Part shown: in pieces, positions 52,048 through 60,751 of the stretch
How positions within the stretch are numbered: position 1 is the stretch's first letter
Layout: every line of letters starts with the position of its first letter
Origin: Metabacillus sp. B2-18
Lineage (GTDB): Bacteria; Bacillota; Bacilli; Bacillales; Bacillaceae
Direction of reading: 5' to 3'
Length of the DNA: 64,000 nucleotides
Assembly: GCF_021117275.1 (NCBI RefSeq)
Contig: NZ_CP088245.1
Location: 1,649,501 to 1,713,500, forward strand
Position numbers and translations under genes: made by a program
Notes under the pieces: generated by a model
Database searches by the model: none
What the model was told of the DNA's origin: nothing
Seen by the model: only the letters and a program-made list of their open reading frames with translations

Positions 52048-53868
52048 ATGAGAAACAAAGATATAAAAGAAAAAATTAAGGAAAGATTTCATTACTCCAC
52101 AGAAACGGTTATAGATAAACCATTTAATTGGCAGCAAATGTGGAGATTACTAAGTTACTTGAAACCGTATTCCAGAACATTACTTCCTGCAGCATTTATT
52201 GCTGTCCTCATTTTTGCAGTGGTCCGTCTCGTGGCACCTATATTAATAGGGAAATATACACTAGATTACGCAATTGCAAATAAAGATATCAAGCTTCTCA
52301 TTATCTTAGTTACGACAATTTCTTTTCTCTATCTTGTATCTTACATAGCCAACACATTTCGAATCAGGTGGATGAACATGCTTGGTCAAAATGTAATCTA
52401 TGATATTAGAAAGCATATATTTACCCATGTTCAGTCATTGTCTCACAGATTTTTTGATCAGCGTTCCGCAGGTTCTATCCTAGTTCGAATTATGAATGAT
52501 ATTAATTCCCTTCAGGAGCTATTTACTAGTGGGGTAATCAACCTGTTAATGGATTTCATCCTCTTAATCGGGGTTGTAGTACTTTTGTTTACTCTTAGTC
52601 CTCAACTCACTTTAGCAATTATGGTTATTGTGCCACTTATGTTTTTCATTTCTACCAGTCTACGAAAAAAAATACGTCGTTCTTGGCAAACTGTACGATT
52701 AAAGCAATCAAAACTGAATTCACATCTGAATGAATCAATTCAGGGAATCCGAGTGACTCAATCATTTACACAAGAAAAAGAAAACATTGAATATTTCGAT
52801 GGAGTTAACTCGGAGAATTTTGGGTCATGGCAAAATGCTACCAAACGCAATGCAATGTTTACACCAATTGTTGAGATGACAAACGCAATTGGTACAGCTA
52901 TTTTAATTGCTTATGGAGCAACCCTGATAGCAAATGAATCAATTACAATCGGAACTTTTGTTTCTTTTGCTTTTTACTTAGGAATGTTTTGGGAACCAAT
53001 TTCGAGACTAGGCCAGGTATATAATCAATTGCTAATGGGAATGGCTTCTTCAGAAAGAATTTTTGAATTTATTGATGAAAAACCGAATGTTGCTGATTCG
53101 GATAATCCGACCAACCTTAAGAGTATGAAGGGTAAAATTGATTTTGAATCAGTGGAATTTGCCTATGATTCTTCTAGAAAAGCACTCAACAAGATCTCTT
53201 TATCAATCTCAGCGGGGCAAACAGTTGCATTGGTTGGCCATACAGGTTCTGGAAAAACAACAATCGCCAATTTAATTAGTCGTTTTTATGATGCAACTGG
53301 GGGAAGTGTAAAAATTGATGATATAAATATTAAAAATTTACCAATCAGTGAATTAAGATCACGTATCAGTGTTGTTCTTCAAGATACATTTATCTTTTCA
53401 GGCACAATTATGGATAATATTCGGTTCGGTTGCCCAACAGCTTCGGACGAACAGGTGGTAAATGCTGCGAAAGCAGTTGGTGCGGATGATTTCATATGCT
53501 GTTTGTCTAGTGGTTACTTAACAGAAGTAGAGGAAAGAGGAAATGTATTGTCAGTAGGTGAACGACAACTTATTTCTTTTGCTCGGACACTACTTGCAGA
53601 TCCAACCATTATTATACTTGATGAAGCAACTGCAAGTATTGATACTGAAACAGAAGTGAAAATTCAACAAGCACTGAAAACCCTCCTGAGTGGAAGAACT
53701 GCAATAATGATTGCCCATCGACTTTCAACAATTCGTGAGGCTGATAATATTATTGTTTTGGATCATGGTGAAATTATGGAGCAAGGAAATCATGAACAAC
53801 TAATGGAGAAAGAGGGTGTTTACTATGGATTGGTCAAAGCTCAATTTACTATGTTAGAAGTGGGATAA
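52048..53868 (+). CDS. yknV: ABC exporter half-transporter YknV
   Basis: A 606-aa partner of YknU: six membrane helices, then Walker A GHTGSGKTTI, Walker B IIILDEATASID with the catalytic Glu, H-loop IAHRLS, but an altered signature LSVGERQ in place of LSGGQ. Combined with YknU, one composite ATP site (YknV Walker motifs plus YknU signature) is canonical and the other degenerate, as in heterodimeric exporters. ATG after TAGGTGATG. In B. subtilis yknW follows directly; here an 8-kb citrate island intervenes. Confidence 0.93.
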   Translation: MRNKDIKEKIKERFHYSTETVIDKPFNWQQMWRLLSYLKPYSRTLLPAAFIAVLIFAVVRLVAPILIGKYTLDYAIANKDIKLLIILVTTISFLYLVSYIANTFRIRWMNMLGQNVIYDIRKHIFTHVQSLSHRFFDQRSAGSILVRIMNDINSLQELFTSGVINLLMDFILLIGVVVLLFTLSPQLTLAIMVIVPLMFFISTSLRKKIRRSWQTVRLKQSKLNSHLNESIQGIRVTQSFTQEKENIEYFDGVNSENFGSWQNATKRNAMFTPIVEMTNAIGTAILIAYGATLIANESITIGTFVSFAFYLGMFWEPISRLGQVYNQLLMGMASSERIFEFIDEKPNVADSDNPTNLKSMKGKIDFESVEFAYDSSRKALNKISLSISAGQTVALVGHTGSGKTTIANLISRFYDATGGSVKIDDINIKNLPISELRSRISVVLQDTFIFSGTIMDNIRFGCPTASDEQVVNAAKAVGADDFICCLSSGYLTEVEERGNVLSVGERQLISFARTLLADPTIIILDEATASIDTETEVKIQQALKTLLSGRTAIMIAHRLSTIREADNIIVLDHGEIMEQGNHEQLMEKEGVYYGLVKAQFTMLEVG

Positions 53869-53916
53869 TTCTATAGATATCGAATGAGAATAATAGTTTT
53901 TATGGATTTATACTTG

Positions 53917-53944
53917 AAAGGCGCCCAAAATGGGTGCTTTTTTC
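53917..53944 (+). terminator. yknUV terminator
   Basis: Stem AAAGGCGCCCA/TGGGTGCTTT with a G-T pair and TTTTTT. Confidence 0.85.
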
Positions 53945-54133
53945 ATTCATAAAAAAAAAAGTGAAATTAAAATTTTAAAAAAACTTCGTGAATTAAATGA
54001 ACAAAACATATTAATTGTTCGAAAAGATTTATACATACAAATAGGTTTTTAAGGATAAATCAACCATAATATTTACCCCCATTTACCCTTCATTTATAGT
54101 TGGAAATAACAAAGAATTCTAATTATTACATTT

Positions 54134-54147
54134 TGTAAGCGCGTTCA
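54134..54147 (+). promoter_or_regulatory. cre-like site upstream of citM
   Basis: TGTAAGCGCGTTCA differs at one position from the CcpA consensus TGWAARCGYTWNCW and lies just before the ribosome site. CcpA represses B. subtilis citM, so catabolite repression of citrate uptake is expected. Confidence 0.7.
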
Positions 54148-54163
54148 GATATGGGGGGGTATT

Positions 54164-55474
54164 ATGTTAGCAATATTAGGTTTTCTAATGGTATTTGTGT
54201 TTATGTTTTTAATTATGACTGGTAGACTATCAGCTTTAATTGCTTTAATTCTTATTCCCGTTATATTTGCAATTGTTGGAGGGTTTGCGAGTGAATTAGG
54301 ACCAATGCTAATAGATGGCATAAATCAATTAGCTCCTACCGGTGTTATGCTTATGTTTGCGATTTTATATTTTGGTATAATGATTGATGCTGGTTTATTT
54401 GAACCTGTTGTAGGGGCAATTTTAAAGGCTGTTAAAGGTGATCCATTAAAAATTATTATCGGAACTGCAGTGTTAGCATTAGTTGTATCCTTAGATGGAG
54501 ATGGGACAACAACCTATATGATTACAATTTCGGCTATGTTTCCACTGTATCAACGATTAAAAATGAATCCATTAATTCTTCCATGTATAGCGATCATGAG
54601 TGTTGGTGTAACAAATCTTACGCCATGGGGAGGACCAACTGCCCGCGCAGTTAGTGCTTTAAATTTAGATATGTCAGAAGTGTTTGTACCACTTGTTCCT
54701 GCAATGATAGGTGGAGCTATATGGGTTATCTTTGTTGCATACTTATTTGGAGTTAAAGAAAGAAAACGTGTTGGAACTTTAGAATTAGATCAACTACCAC
54801 AGCAACAGTTAATCGCGTTTCATCAACAAGCAGCAGCATCAGAAGTGCAATCAGAAAAACGTCCAAAATTAATATGGATCAACTTTGCATTAACTGTACT
54901 CCTTCTTTTAGGTTTAATCATGGGAATTATGCCTCTGCCCGCTTTATTTATGATTGGCTTTGCACTTGCAATTGTGATTAACTACCCTAATTTAGAAGAA
55001 CAAAAGGAACGTATTAAAGCACATGCTGGAAACGTTTTAGCTGTTGTATCACTTGTTTTTGCTGCTGGTGCATTTACTGGCATTCTATCAGGCACGAAGA
55101 TGGTGGACGCAATGGCAAACAGTCTTGTTGCTTTAATTCCAGATGCATTAGGCTCTTATCTACCGATTATTACAGCATTGACTAGTATGCCCTTTACTTT
55201 TTTTATGTCAAACGATGCATATTATTTTGGTATGCTACCAATCATTGCTGAAGCTGCTACTAGTTATGGAATCAATCCAGTTGAAATTGCTCGTGCATCA
55301 TTAGTTGGTCAACCCGTTCATTTGTTAAGTCCTTTAGTTGCTTCAACGTATTTGTTAGTTGGTATGTCAAAAGTAGAGTTTGGTGACTTTCAAAAATTTA
55401 CGTTAAAATGGACTGTTGGTACTTCGCTTACCATGTTAATTGTTTCAATTATTGTAGGTGTAATCTCTATATAA
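54164..55474 (+). CDS. citM: CitMHS-family citrate transporter
   Basis: A 436-aa secondary transporter of the CitMHS family, importing citrate complexed with divalent metal (Mg or Ca type) with protons. MLAILGFLMVFVFMFLIMTGRLSALIALIL at the start, a GDGTTTYMIT segment, GVTNLTPWGGPTARA and FFMSNDAYYFG are family signatures; about 11-12 helices. ATG after GGGGGGG. A cre-like site overlaps the leader, and CitS/CitT genes follow, as in the B. subtilis citM locus. CitM versus CitH metal preference cannot be read off. Confidence 0.9.
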   Translation: MLAILGFLMVFVFMFLIMTGRLSALIALILIPVIFAIVGGFASELGPMLIDGINQLAPTGVMLMFAILYFGIMIDAGLFEPVVGAILKAVKGDPLKIIIGTAVLALVVSLDGDGTTTYMITISAMFPLYQRLKMNPLILPCIAIMSVGVTNLTPWGGPTARAVSALNLDMSEVFVPLVPAMIGGAIWVIFVAYLFGVKERKRVGTLELDQLPQQQLIAFHQQAAASEVQSEKRPKLIWINFALTVLLLLGLIMGIMPLPALFMIGFALAIVINYPNLEEQKERIKAHAGNVLAVVSLVFAAGAFTGILSGTKMVDAMANSLVALIPDALGSYLPIITALTSMPFTFFMSNDAYYFGMLPIIAEAATSYGINPVEIARASLVGQPVHLLSPLVASTYLLVGMSKVEFGDFQKFTLKWTVGTSLTMLIVSIIVGVISI

Positions 55475-55483
55475 AATCATGTG

Positions 55484-55512
55484 AGAGCTAGAGAGTTACT
55501 CTAGCTCTTTTA
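55484..55512 (+). terminator. citM terminator
   Basis: Perfect 10-bp stem AGAGCTAGAG/CTCTAGCTCT then TTTT. Confidence 0.85.
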
Positions 55513-55596
55513 AAAGTAAATATAGTTAAAATAAGATGTTAAGATGATGGTATAATCTTTAAAATGATTTAATTTATGATTAAAAAGGATATGGAA

Positions 55597-57207
55597 ATGA
55601 GAGGGAAAAATAAAATTTCATTGCAATTTAAAGTATTGTCACTGATAAGCGTCCTGCTATTAGTGATCATTTTGCTTTTAGCTGGTATTTTCTCGTATAT
55701 ATTATACGTTGATTCAAGAACTCAAGCAGAGCTGCTCGTGTTGCAAACAGCAAAAACGATTTCTTTAATGCCAGAGCTTTACGAGGCAATTAAAGAAGAT
55801 AACTTGGAGGAAATATTTCGACCAATTGCCGAACAAGTTAAAGATCAGGCAAATGCTTCAAATATAGTAATTGAGAACCGTGAACGGATCATTTACTCTC
55901 ATTCAGATTTGAAATTAGTTGGACAAAGAAACTCTAATCACACAAATGACCAAGCTTTAATTTTTGGTGGATCTAGTAGCTTTGAAATAGATCGAGAACA
56001 GGGGCGTGTTATTGTTGGAAAAGTTCCAATCATTGCTGACTATAGTACATATAGTCAAGTTATTGGAACAGTATCTGTTGAATTTTTAGAGAAAGACCTT
56101 CTTTACAATTTATATAAGAAAATAAAATTTATTATATTTGCTTCTCTTGGAGTATTCATTTTAGGAATCATCGGTGGGATTTACTTAACAAACAATATTA
56201 GAAAAGATACTCTCGGATTAGAACCTCATGAAATTTCATCTTTATTCCGAGAAAGAAATGCGATACTTTCTTCTATTAAAGAAGGAATTATTGCTATTAA
56301 TGAAAGAGGGCTCATTACAATGATTAATCTATCTGCATCAGATATGTTAAACATTTGTGAAAAACATTTCATTAATCAACATATTCATGATATTTTACCT
56401 AATATCAAAATTGATCTTGTATTGGAAACTGGACAGGATATCCATAATGTAGAACTGCTTCTTCATGATAAAATGTATATTTTTAATTTCATTCCTATCA
56501 TTGAACAAGAACAAGTTGTTGAACAAGTTGTTGGAGTGGTTTTAAGTTTTCGTGATAAAACAGAATTAAAGAAATTAATAGATACAATTTCAGAAGTTCG
56601 TACCTATTCAGAAGGCCTTCGAGCACAAACACATGAGTATGCAAACAAATTATATTTATTATCCGGTTTATTACAACTAGAAAAATATCAAGATGCACTT
56701 GATTTTATAAATAAAGAATCAACGATCCATCATCACCAAACAAAACTTTTGTTTAATCAAATTCAAGACCTTAATATCCAGGCAATCTTATTAGGTAAAT
56801 TGGGAAGAGCGTCAGAGATGAAGATTCATTTTGAAATAGACCCTGAAAGTTATGTAGATCCTCTTCCAAAACATATTGGAGTTACAGAGATCATCACAAT
56901 TATTGGAAATTTAATTGACAATGCTTTTGAATCAGTCATTTTTCAAGATAAGAGAAACGTTTCATTTTCTATAACAAACCTCGGAAATGAAATTATTATA
57001 GAGGTAACTGATAGCGGCAAAGGGTTATCAAAAGAACAATTTGATACACTTTTTGCAGTTGGCTTTTCTTCTAAAGGTGAAAATAGAGGGTATGGACTAT
57101 ATAATGTAAAACGCATTGTAGATGCCTTAAACGGAAATATTGATGTAATTAATGGCAAAGAAGGAGGGGCAATTTTCACAGTGTTTCTTCCAAAGGGAGT
57201 TAAGTAA
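55597..57207 (+). CDS. citS: citrate-type sensor histidine kinase CitS
   Basis: A 536-aa CitA/DcuS-family kinase: TM1 (~12-38), an extracytoplasmic PAS-like sensor (~40-180; IVIENRERIIYSHSDLKLVGQ), TM2 (~182-206), a cytoplasmic PAS (NAILSSIKEGIIAINERG), then the family's dimerisation helix with phospho-His in RAQTHEYANKLYLLSGLLQL and an ATPase domain (GNLIDNAFESV, DSGKGL, GYGLYNVKRIV). The ATG chosen has AAAGGA seven bases upstream; an ATG seven codons earlier has no site. Paired with CitT; likely senses citrate outside the cell to induce citM. Confidence 0.9.
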   Translation: MRGKNKISLQFKVLSLISVLLLVIILLLAGIFSYILYVDSRTQAELLVLQTAKTISLMPELYEAIKEDNLEEIFRPIAEQVKDQANASNIVIENRERIIYSHSDLKLVGQRNSNHTNDQALIFGGSSSFEIDREQGRVIVGKVPIIADYSTYSQVIGTVSVEFLEKDLLYNLYKKIKFIIFASLGVFILGIIGGIYLTNNIRKDTLGLEPHEISSLFRERNAILSSIKEGIIAINERGLITMINLSASDMLNICEKHFINQHIHDILPNIKIDLVLETGQDIHNVELLLHDKMYIFNFIPIIEQEQVVEQVVGVVLSFRDKTELKKLIDTISEVRTYSEGLRAQTHEYANKLYLLSGLLQLEKYQDALDFINKESTIHHHQTKLLFNQIQDLNIQAILLGKLGRASEMKIHFEIDPESYVDPLPKHIGVTEIITIIGNLIDNAFESVIFQDKRNVSFSITNLGNEIIIEVTDSGKGLSKEQFDTLFAVGFSSKGENRGYGLYNVKRIVDALNGNIDVINGKEGGAIFTVFLPKGVK

Positions 57208-57227
57208 AGATTAAGGAGAAGGTTCAA

Positions 57228-57914
57228 ATGATTAACGTACTAATTGCAGAAGATGATTTTCGAATTGCCCAGGTTCAGGAGCAATTTCTAAAGAAGATAG
57301 CAGACGTTCAATTAGTAGGAAAGGCACTAAATGCAAATGACACGATGAAGTTGTTGAATGAAAATAAAGTTGATCTGCTTTTACTTGATATATATTTACC
57401 AGATGAATTAGGTATAGATATATTACCTAAAATTAGAGAGCGATATCCTACCACCGACGTAATCATGATCACGGCTGCAACTGAAAAAGACATGCTTGAA
57501 ACATCTATAAGACAAGGTGTATTTCATTATTTATTAAAACCTGTAACGATGGAAAAATTTATTGAAACAATTGAAAACTATAAAAATAGAAGGAAATTAT
57601 TTTATAGTCAAGATGAAGTAACTCAAGTCTTCATTGATCAATATTTTACAAAAGGAAATCAACAAACACTAAATCAAAAAGATTTACCTTCCGGGGTCGA
57701 TAAAATAACGCTACAAAAGGTAATTGAGGTTCTCAACGCTTTTAAAGGTGGTGTTACGATTGAAGAGATGGGGGAAAGAATGGGTGCTTCAAGAACAACT
57801 GCAAGAAGGTACTTGGAGTATCTCGTCTCAATTGATGAATGTAAATCAAAACATGAATATGGCATAGTAGGAAGACCAGAGAGAAAGTACTTTAAAAAAG
57901 GTGGAGTTTATTAG
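57228..57914 (+). CDS. citT: response regulator CitT
   Basis: A 228-aa receiver-HTH protein of the CitB/DcuR family. The receiver (1-120) has acidic E8/D9/D10, phospho-acceptor D54 (LLLLDIYLP) and the Lys in YLLKP. The C-terminal helix-turn-helix (GGVTIEEMGERMGASRTTARRYLEYL) matches CitT-type DNA-binding domains. It follows citS by 20 bp and is coupled to the TctC-like gene by three bases. Expected to activate citM. Confidence 0.92.
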   Translation: MINVLIAEDDFRIAQVQEQFLKKIADVQLVGKALNANDTMKLLNENKVDLLLLDIYLPDELGIDILPKIRERYPTTDVIMITAATEKDMLETSIRQGVFHYLLKPVTMEKFIETIENYKNRRKLFYSQDEVTQVFIDQYFTKGNQQTLNQKDLPSGVDKITLQKVIEVLNAFKGGVTIEEMGERMGASRTTARRYLEYLVSIDECKSKHEYGIVGRPERKYFKKGGVY

Positions 57915-57917
57915 GTA

Positions 57918-58892
57918 ATGATGAGAAAAAGAATCTTTTATGTTTGCTTATATTTTCTCCTTTTCCTTTTTGGATGTTCAGTACAAGAGAATAATGAGTT
58001 TCTGCTAAGTGAAGATATAACAATCATAGCTCCAAGCTCAAAAGGTGGAGGATGGGATTTAACAGCAAGAGCTGTGCAACGTACTCTTTTAAGTGAAGGG
58101 ATCATAGAGGAAGATATCCAAGTAGTGAATAAAATTGGTGCTGGTGGAGAACTAGGGTGGAAATTTTTAAGTCAGCAAGAGGGACAAGTACTTGCGATGA
58201 ATTCAAGTCTTCTTATAACAAATCATTTGCTAGGTCAAAGTAAGCTAACATTTAAAGATTTTACTCCAATCGCAACATTGGCAACTGAATGGGAAGCAGT
58301 TATTGTCTCAAAAGAATCTGAAATGAATAGTGCAAAAATGTTAATGGAAAAGATGGAATCAGCACCAGAATCTTTTAAAATTGGGGTTTCGCCTAGACTA
58401 GGAAACGATGATCAACTTTCTTTTGTATTGGCTAGTAAACAAGCAGATATAGAGCCAACAAAGCTTAATTTCCGGGTGTATGAAAATAGTCAACAGGTTG
58501 TTGATGCATTACTTGCAAAACAAATAGATGTTGCCACTATGACAATATCAGAAGCAATTAAGTATTATGAGTTAAATCAAGTAAAGCTTCTAGTAGTTTC
58601 GGCCGATAGCCGGTTAAGGGAACTTCCGATGATTCCTACCTGGAAGGAAGAAGGGATAGACGTCGTTTTTAGCCATTGGCGAGGAATAATGGGGCCGCCT
58701 AATATGACAAAAGAAGAGATTTCATTTTGGGATAAGACATTAAGTGAAATGGTGAAAACTAAAAAATGGCAAGAAATACTAGACGAATATATGTGGAAGA
58801 GTTTTTATAAAGACAGTAAAGATACCTTTAACTATCTTGAACAACAAAGTGAGATGTATGAGCGTTTAATGGGGGTTAATGAGATGAGTTGA
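57918..58892 (+). CDS. yflP: TctC/Bug-type substrate-binding lipoprotein (YflP-like)
   Basis: A 324-aa tricarboxylate receptor with a lipoprotein signal (FLLFLFGCS). The TctC/Bug domain includes IIAPSSKGGGWDLTARAVQ, NKIGAGGELGW, PIATLATEWEAVIV and MPTWKEEG-like MIPTWKEEGIDV. In B. subtilis YflP lies with citS/citT/citM. Its usual partners TctA and TctB are not present; here the receptor may serve CitS as co-sensor, or the AbrB-type permease downstream. GGTGGAG lies about 11 bases before ATG; a second ATG follows at once. Confidence 0.88.
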   Translation: MMRKRIFYVCLYFLLFLFGCSVQENNEFLLSEDITIIAPSSKGGGWDLTARAVQRTLLSEGIIEEDIQVVNKIGAGGELGWKFLSQQEGQVLAMNSSLLITNHLLGQSKLTFKDFTPIATLATEWEAVIVSKESEMNSAKMLMEKMESAPESFKIGVSPRLGNDDQLSFVLASKQADIEPTKLNFRVYENSQQVVDALLAKQIDVATMTISEAIKYYELNQVKLLVVSADSRLRELPMIPTWKEEGIDVVFSHWRGIMGPPNMTKEEISFWDKTLSEMVKTKKWQEILDEYMWKSFYKDSKDTFNYLEQQSEMYERLMGVNEMS

Positions 58893-59143
58893 TTCTCGTG
58901 AACAAAATGATCAAAACTCACTTAATGAACATAATAAAATAATTATTTGTATTATTTACTTTGAAAGTAACTGGAATTATCATATGGAATGAAAGGTTAC
59001 AAAACTTTATCTTGTCTTAGCAACTGTTTCTAAAAGGGGAACTTTATACTATTAAAAGATTGCTATTTATAAATGTTAGTATAGAAGTTTACCATTTTGA
59101 TTTGACGATTAGCCTTTTAACAAAGATATTGGGGGAGCAAAAA

Positions 59144-59302
59144 ATGTGGGTAATTACTGTTTATTCTAATGAAAGTATTAAAATGTTCGAATATGAAAGT
59201 GAATTAGAAGCTAAAGAATCACTACGGAGCATGAAAGGAAGTAGTATTCTCTCACATGTTGTTTATTATAATGATCACTTAGTAGAAACAGTAGCTAATT
59301 AA
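59144..59302 (+). CDS. 52-aa hypothetical protein
   Basis: A small protein (MWVITVYSNESIKMFEYES..). The start has a strong GGGGGAG site six bases upstream, which argues that it is translated. No membrane segment or motif; a single alpha/beta unit is likely (a strand, then the helix ELEAKESLRSM). It ends just before a large terminator. No family recognised. Confidence 0.6.
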   Translation: MWVITVYSNESIKMFEYESELEAKESLRSMKGSSILSHVVYYNDHLVETVAN

Positions 59303-59310
59303 TAGAAACC

Positions 59311-59382
59311 AAAATGACCCTATCTAAATTACTCTTTTCCCATTGTTAATGTGAAAAGAGTAGCAAATTAGGGTCATTTTTT
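59311..59382 (+). terminator. large terminator hairpin
   Basis: Nested stems AAAATGACCCTA/TAGGGTCATTTT and ACTCTTTTC/GAAAAGAGT, followed by TT; one long hairpin of about 70 nt. Confidence 0.8.
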
Positions 59383-59432
59383 AGTTATTGTAACAGAAGT
59401 TAGGAACGTAGATTTATGAGGGGTGAGTAAGG

Positions 59433-60533
59433 TTGATCAAGCAAATGAACCTTTATTTTATTATTGAAACAGTCATTGTTGGAGTATGTGGGGGAACTCT
59501 TTTCTTACTATTTAACTTGCCTTTAGCATGGATGCTTGGTCCACTAAGTGCAGTTATGCTTTGGAAGTTGATAACTAAACGCAAATTACATTGGCCAATT
59601 GGTTTTCGTAACGGTGGACAGATGATTTTGGGCTTTAGTATGGGGTTATCATTTACAACGGAGAGTGCTAGGCAAATACTCGAGCAATTTCCCTCAATGA
59701 TGATAACAACAATTTTAATGGTTGGATTTGGTCTTGTAATGGCTAAGTTCATTTCAAAGGTCACAAAAATGAAAGTAGCAAGTGCGGTGATGGGGACAAC
59801 ACCCGGAGGATTATCACAAATGGTTATTTTAAGTGAAGAAATTACTGATTCAGAACCAACAATTGTTACATTTATGCAAACGGTGAGGATGTTAACGGTT
59901 ATTTTCCTAGTACCTTTTTTAACGATCCATGCATTATCTACCTCTCACACCGATAGCTTCGTGGAAGATTCTGTTTCTCAAATGAATACAAGCGGTTACA
60001 TACAACTATTAATCTTTTTAGTTATTGTTTTCTTTTTTACAAAATTGGCAGTTCGTTTTAAATGCCCTACTCCATGGATTATTGGTCCACTTATTTCTTC
60101 TGCACTTTTAACTGTATTTGGGTTTAGTGTTCCATCTGTGCCTGATTTTTTGACCATATTGGCCCAGCTTTGCTTGGGGATCTACCTAGGTCTTGGGATG
60201 AAAACAAATATGCTAGGTAATTGGCAAAGTTTGTTGCCGGTTACGATCTTGTCATCATTACTCATTGTAGGGTTTGCTCTTTTATTAGCATACGGATTAC
60301 ATAGCTTATACTCTATTTCCATGTCTACAGCATTTCTATGTATTGCACCAGGTGGATTACCTGAAATGGGTGTCACAGCTCATACAGTAAATGCGGATGT
60401 TTCAATGGTGGCGGCCTTCCAATTATTTCGTGTGTTTTTTATCTTATTCATCATTCCGTTATTCTTAAGAAAATTTTTTGGTAGAAATACAATTGAGAAA
60501 AAATCAGTTACTGCAAGTAAATTAATACCGTAA
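59433..60533 (+). CDS. AbrB-family (pfam05145) membrane permease
   Basis: A 366-aa protein with about ten helices built as a duplicated five-helix unit; the AbrB-duplication motifs recur: NLPLAWMLGPLSAVMLWKL and CPTPWIIGPLISSALLTV, plus GTTPGGLSQMVIL and CIAPGGLPEMGVTA. This family (unrelated to the DNA-binding AbrB) is annotated as a putative transporter, formerly ammonia monooxygenase. TTG start after GAGGGGTGAG. Lying between a TctC-type receptor and malic enzyme, it could move a carboxylate, which is inference. Confidence 0.82.
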   Translation: MIKQMNLYFIIETVIVGVCGGTLFLLFNLPLAWMLGPLSAVMLWKLITKRKLHWPIGFRNGGQMILGFSMGLSFTTESARQILEQFPSMMITTILMVGFGLVMAKFISKVTKMKVASAVMGTTPGGLSQMVILSEEITDSEPTIVTFMQTVRMLTVIFLVPFLTIHALSTSHTDSFVEDSVSQMNTSGYIQLLIFLVIVFFFTKLAVRFKCPTPWIIGPLISSALLTVFGFSVPSVPDFLTILAQLCLGIYLGLGMKTNMLGNWQSLLPVTILSSLLIVGFALLLAYGLHSLYSISMSTAFLCIAPGGLPEMGVTAHTVNADVSMVAAFQLFRVFFILFIIPLFLRKFFGRNTIEKKSVTASKLIP

Positions 60534-60578
60534 ATAAAATGAACAAAATACACAGAAAAAATTAAAAGCAATAAATTG

Positions 60579-60592
60579 TCAAAACGATTACA
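60579..60592 (+). promoter_or_regulatory. cre-like site upstream of the malic enzyme gene
   Basis: TCAAAACGATTACA matches the CcpA cre consensus at all but one core position (C for G). Located ~160 bp before the start, it suggests carbon catabolite control. Confidence 0.55.
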
Positions 60593-60751
60593 GGAAAGAG
60601 CACCTATAATAAAATGTATTTAGGATATTAAAACGCTTCCAATTCACCTAATTTATTTTAAGCGCAAATGCTTATAGGCTTTCGCTACGTACAAGAAATA
60701 GATTAGTCGTTCTAATATCCCCTTTATTGATAAAGCATTTGGAGGTATCGA

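Noticed and set aside
53948..54052. Short open stretch rich in Lys after the yknV terminator
   Set aside because: It has no start codon or ribosome site and arises largely from a poly-A run.
53869..54163. Second CcpC dyad upstream of citM
   Set aside because: No ATAA-N7-TTAT arrangement is present; only the cre-like site stands up.
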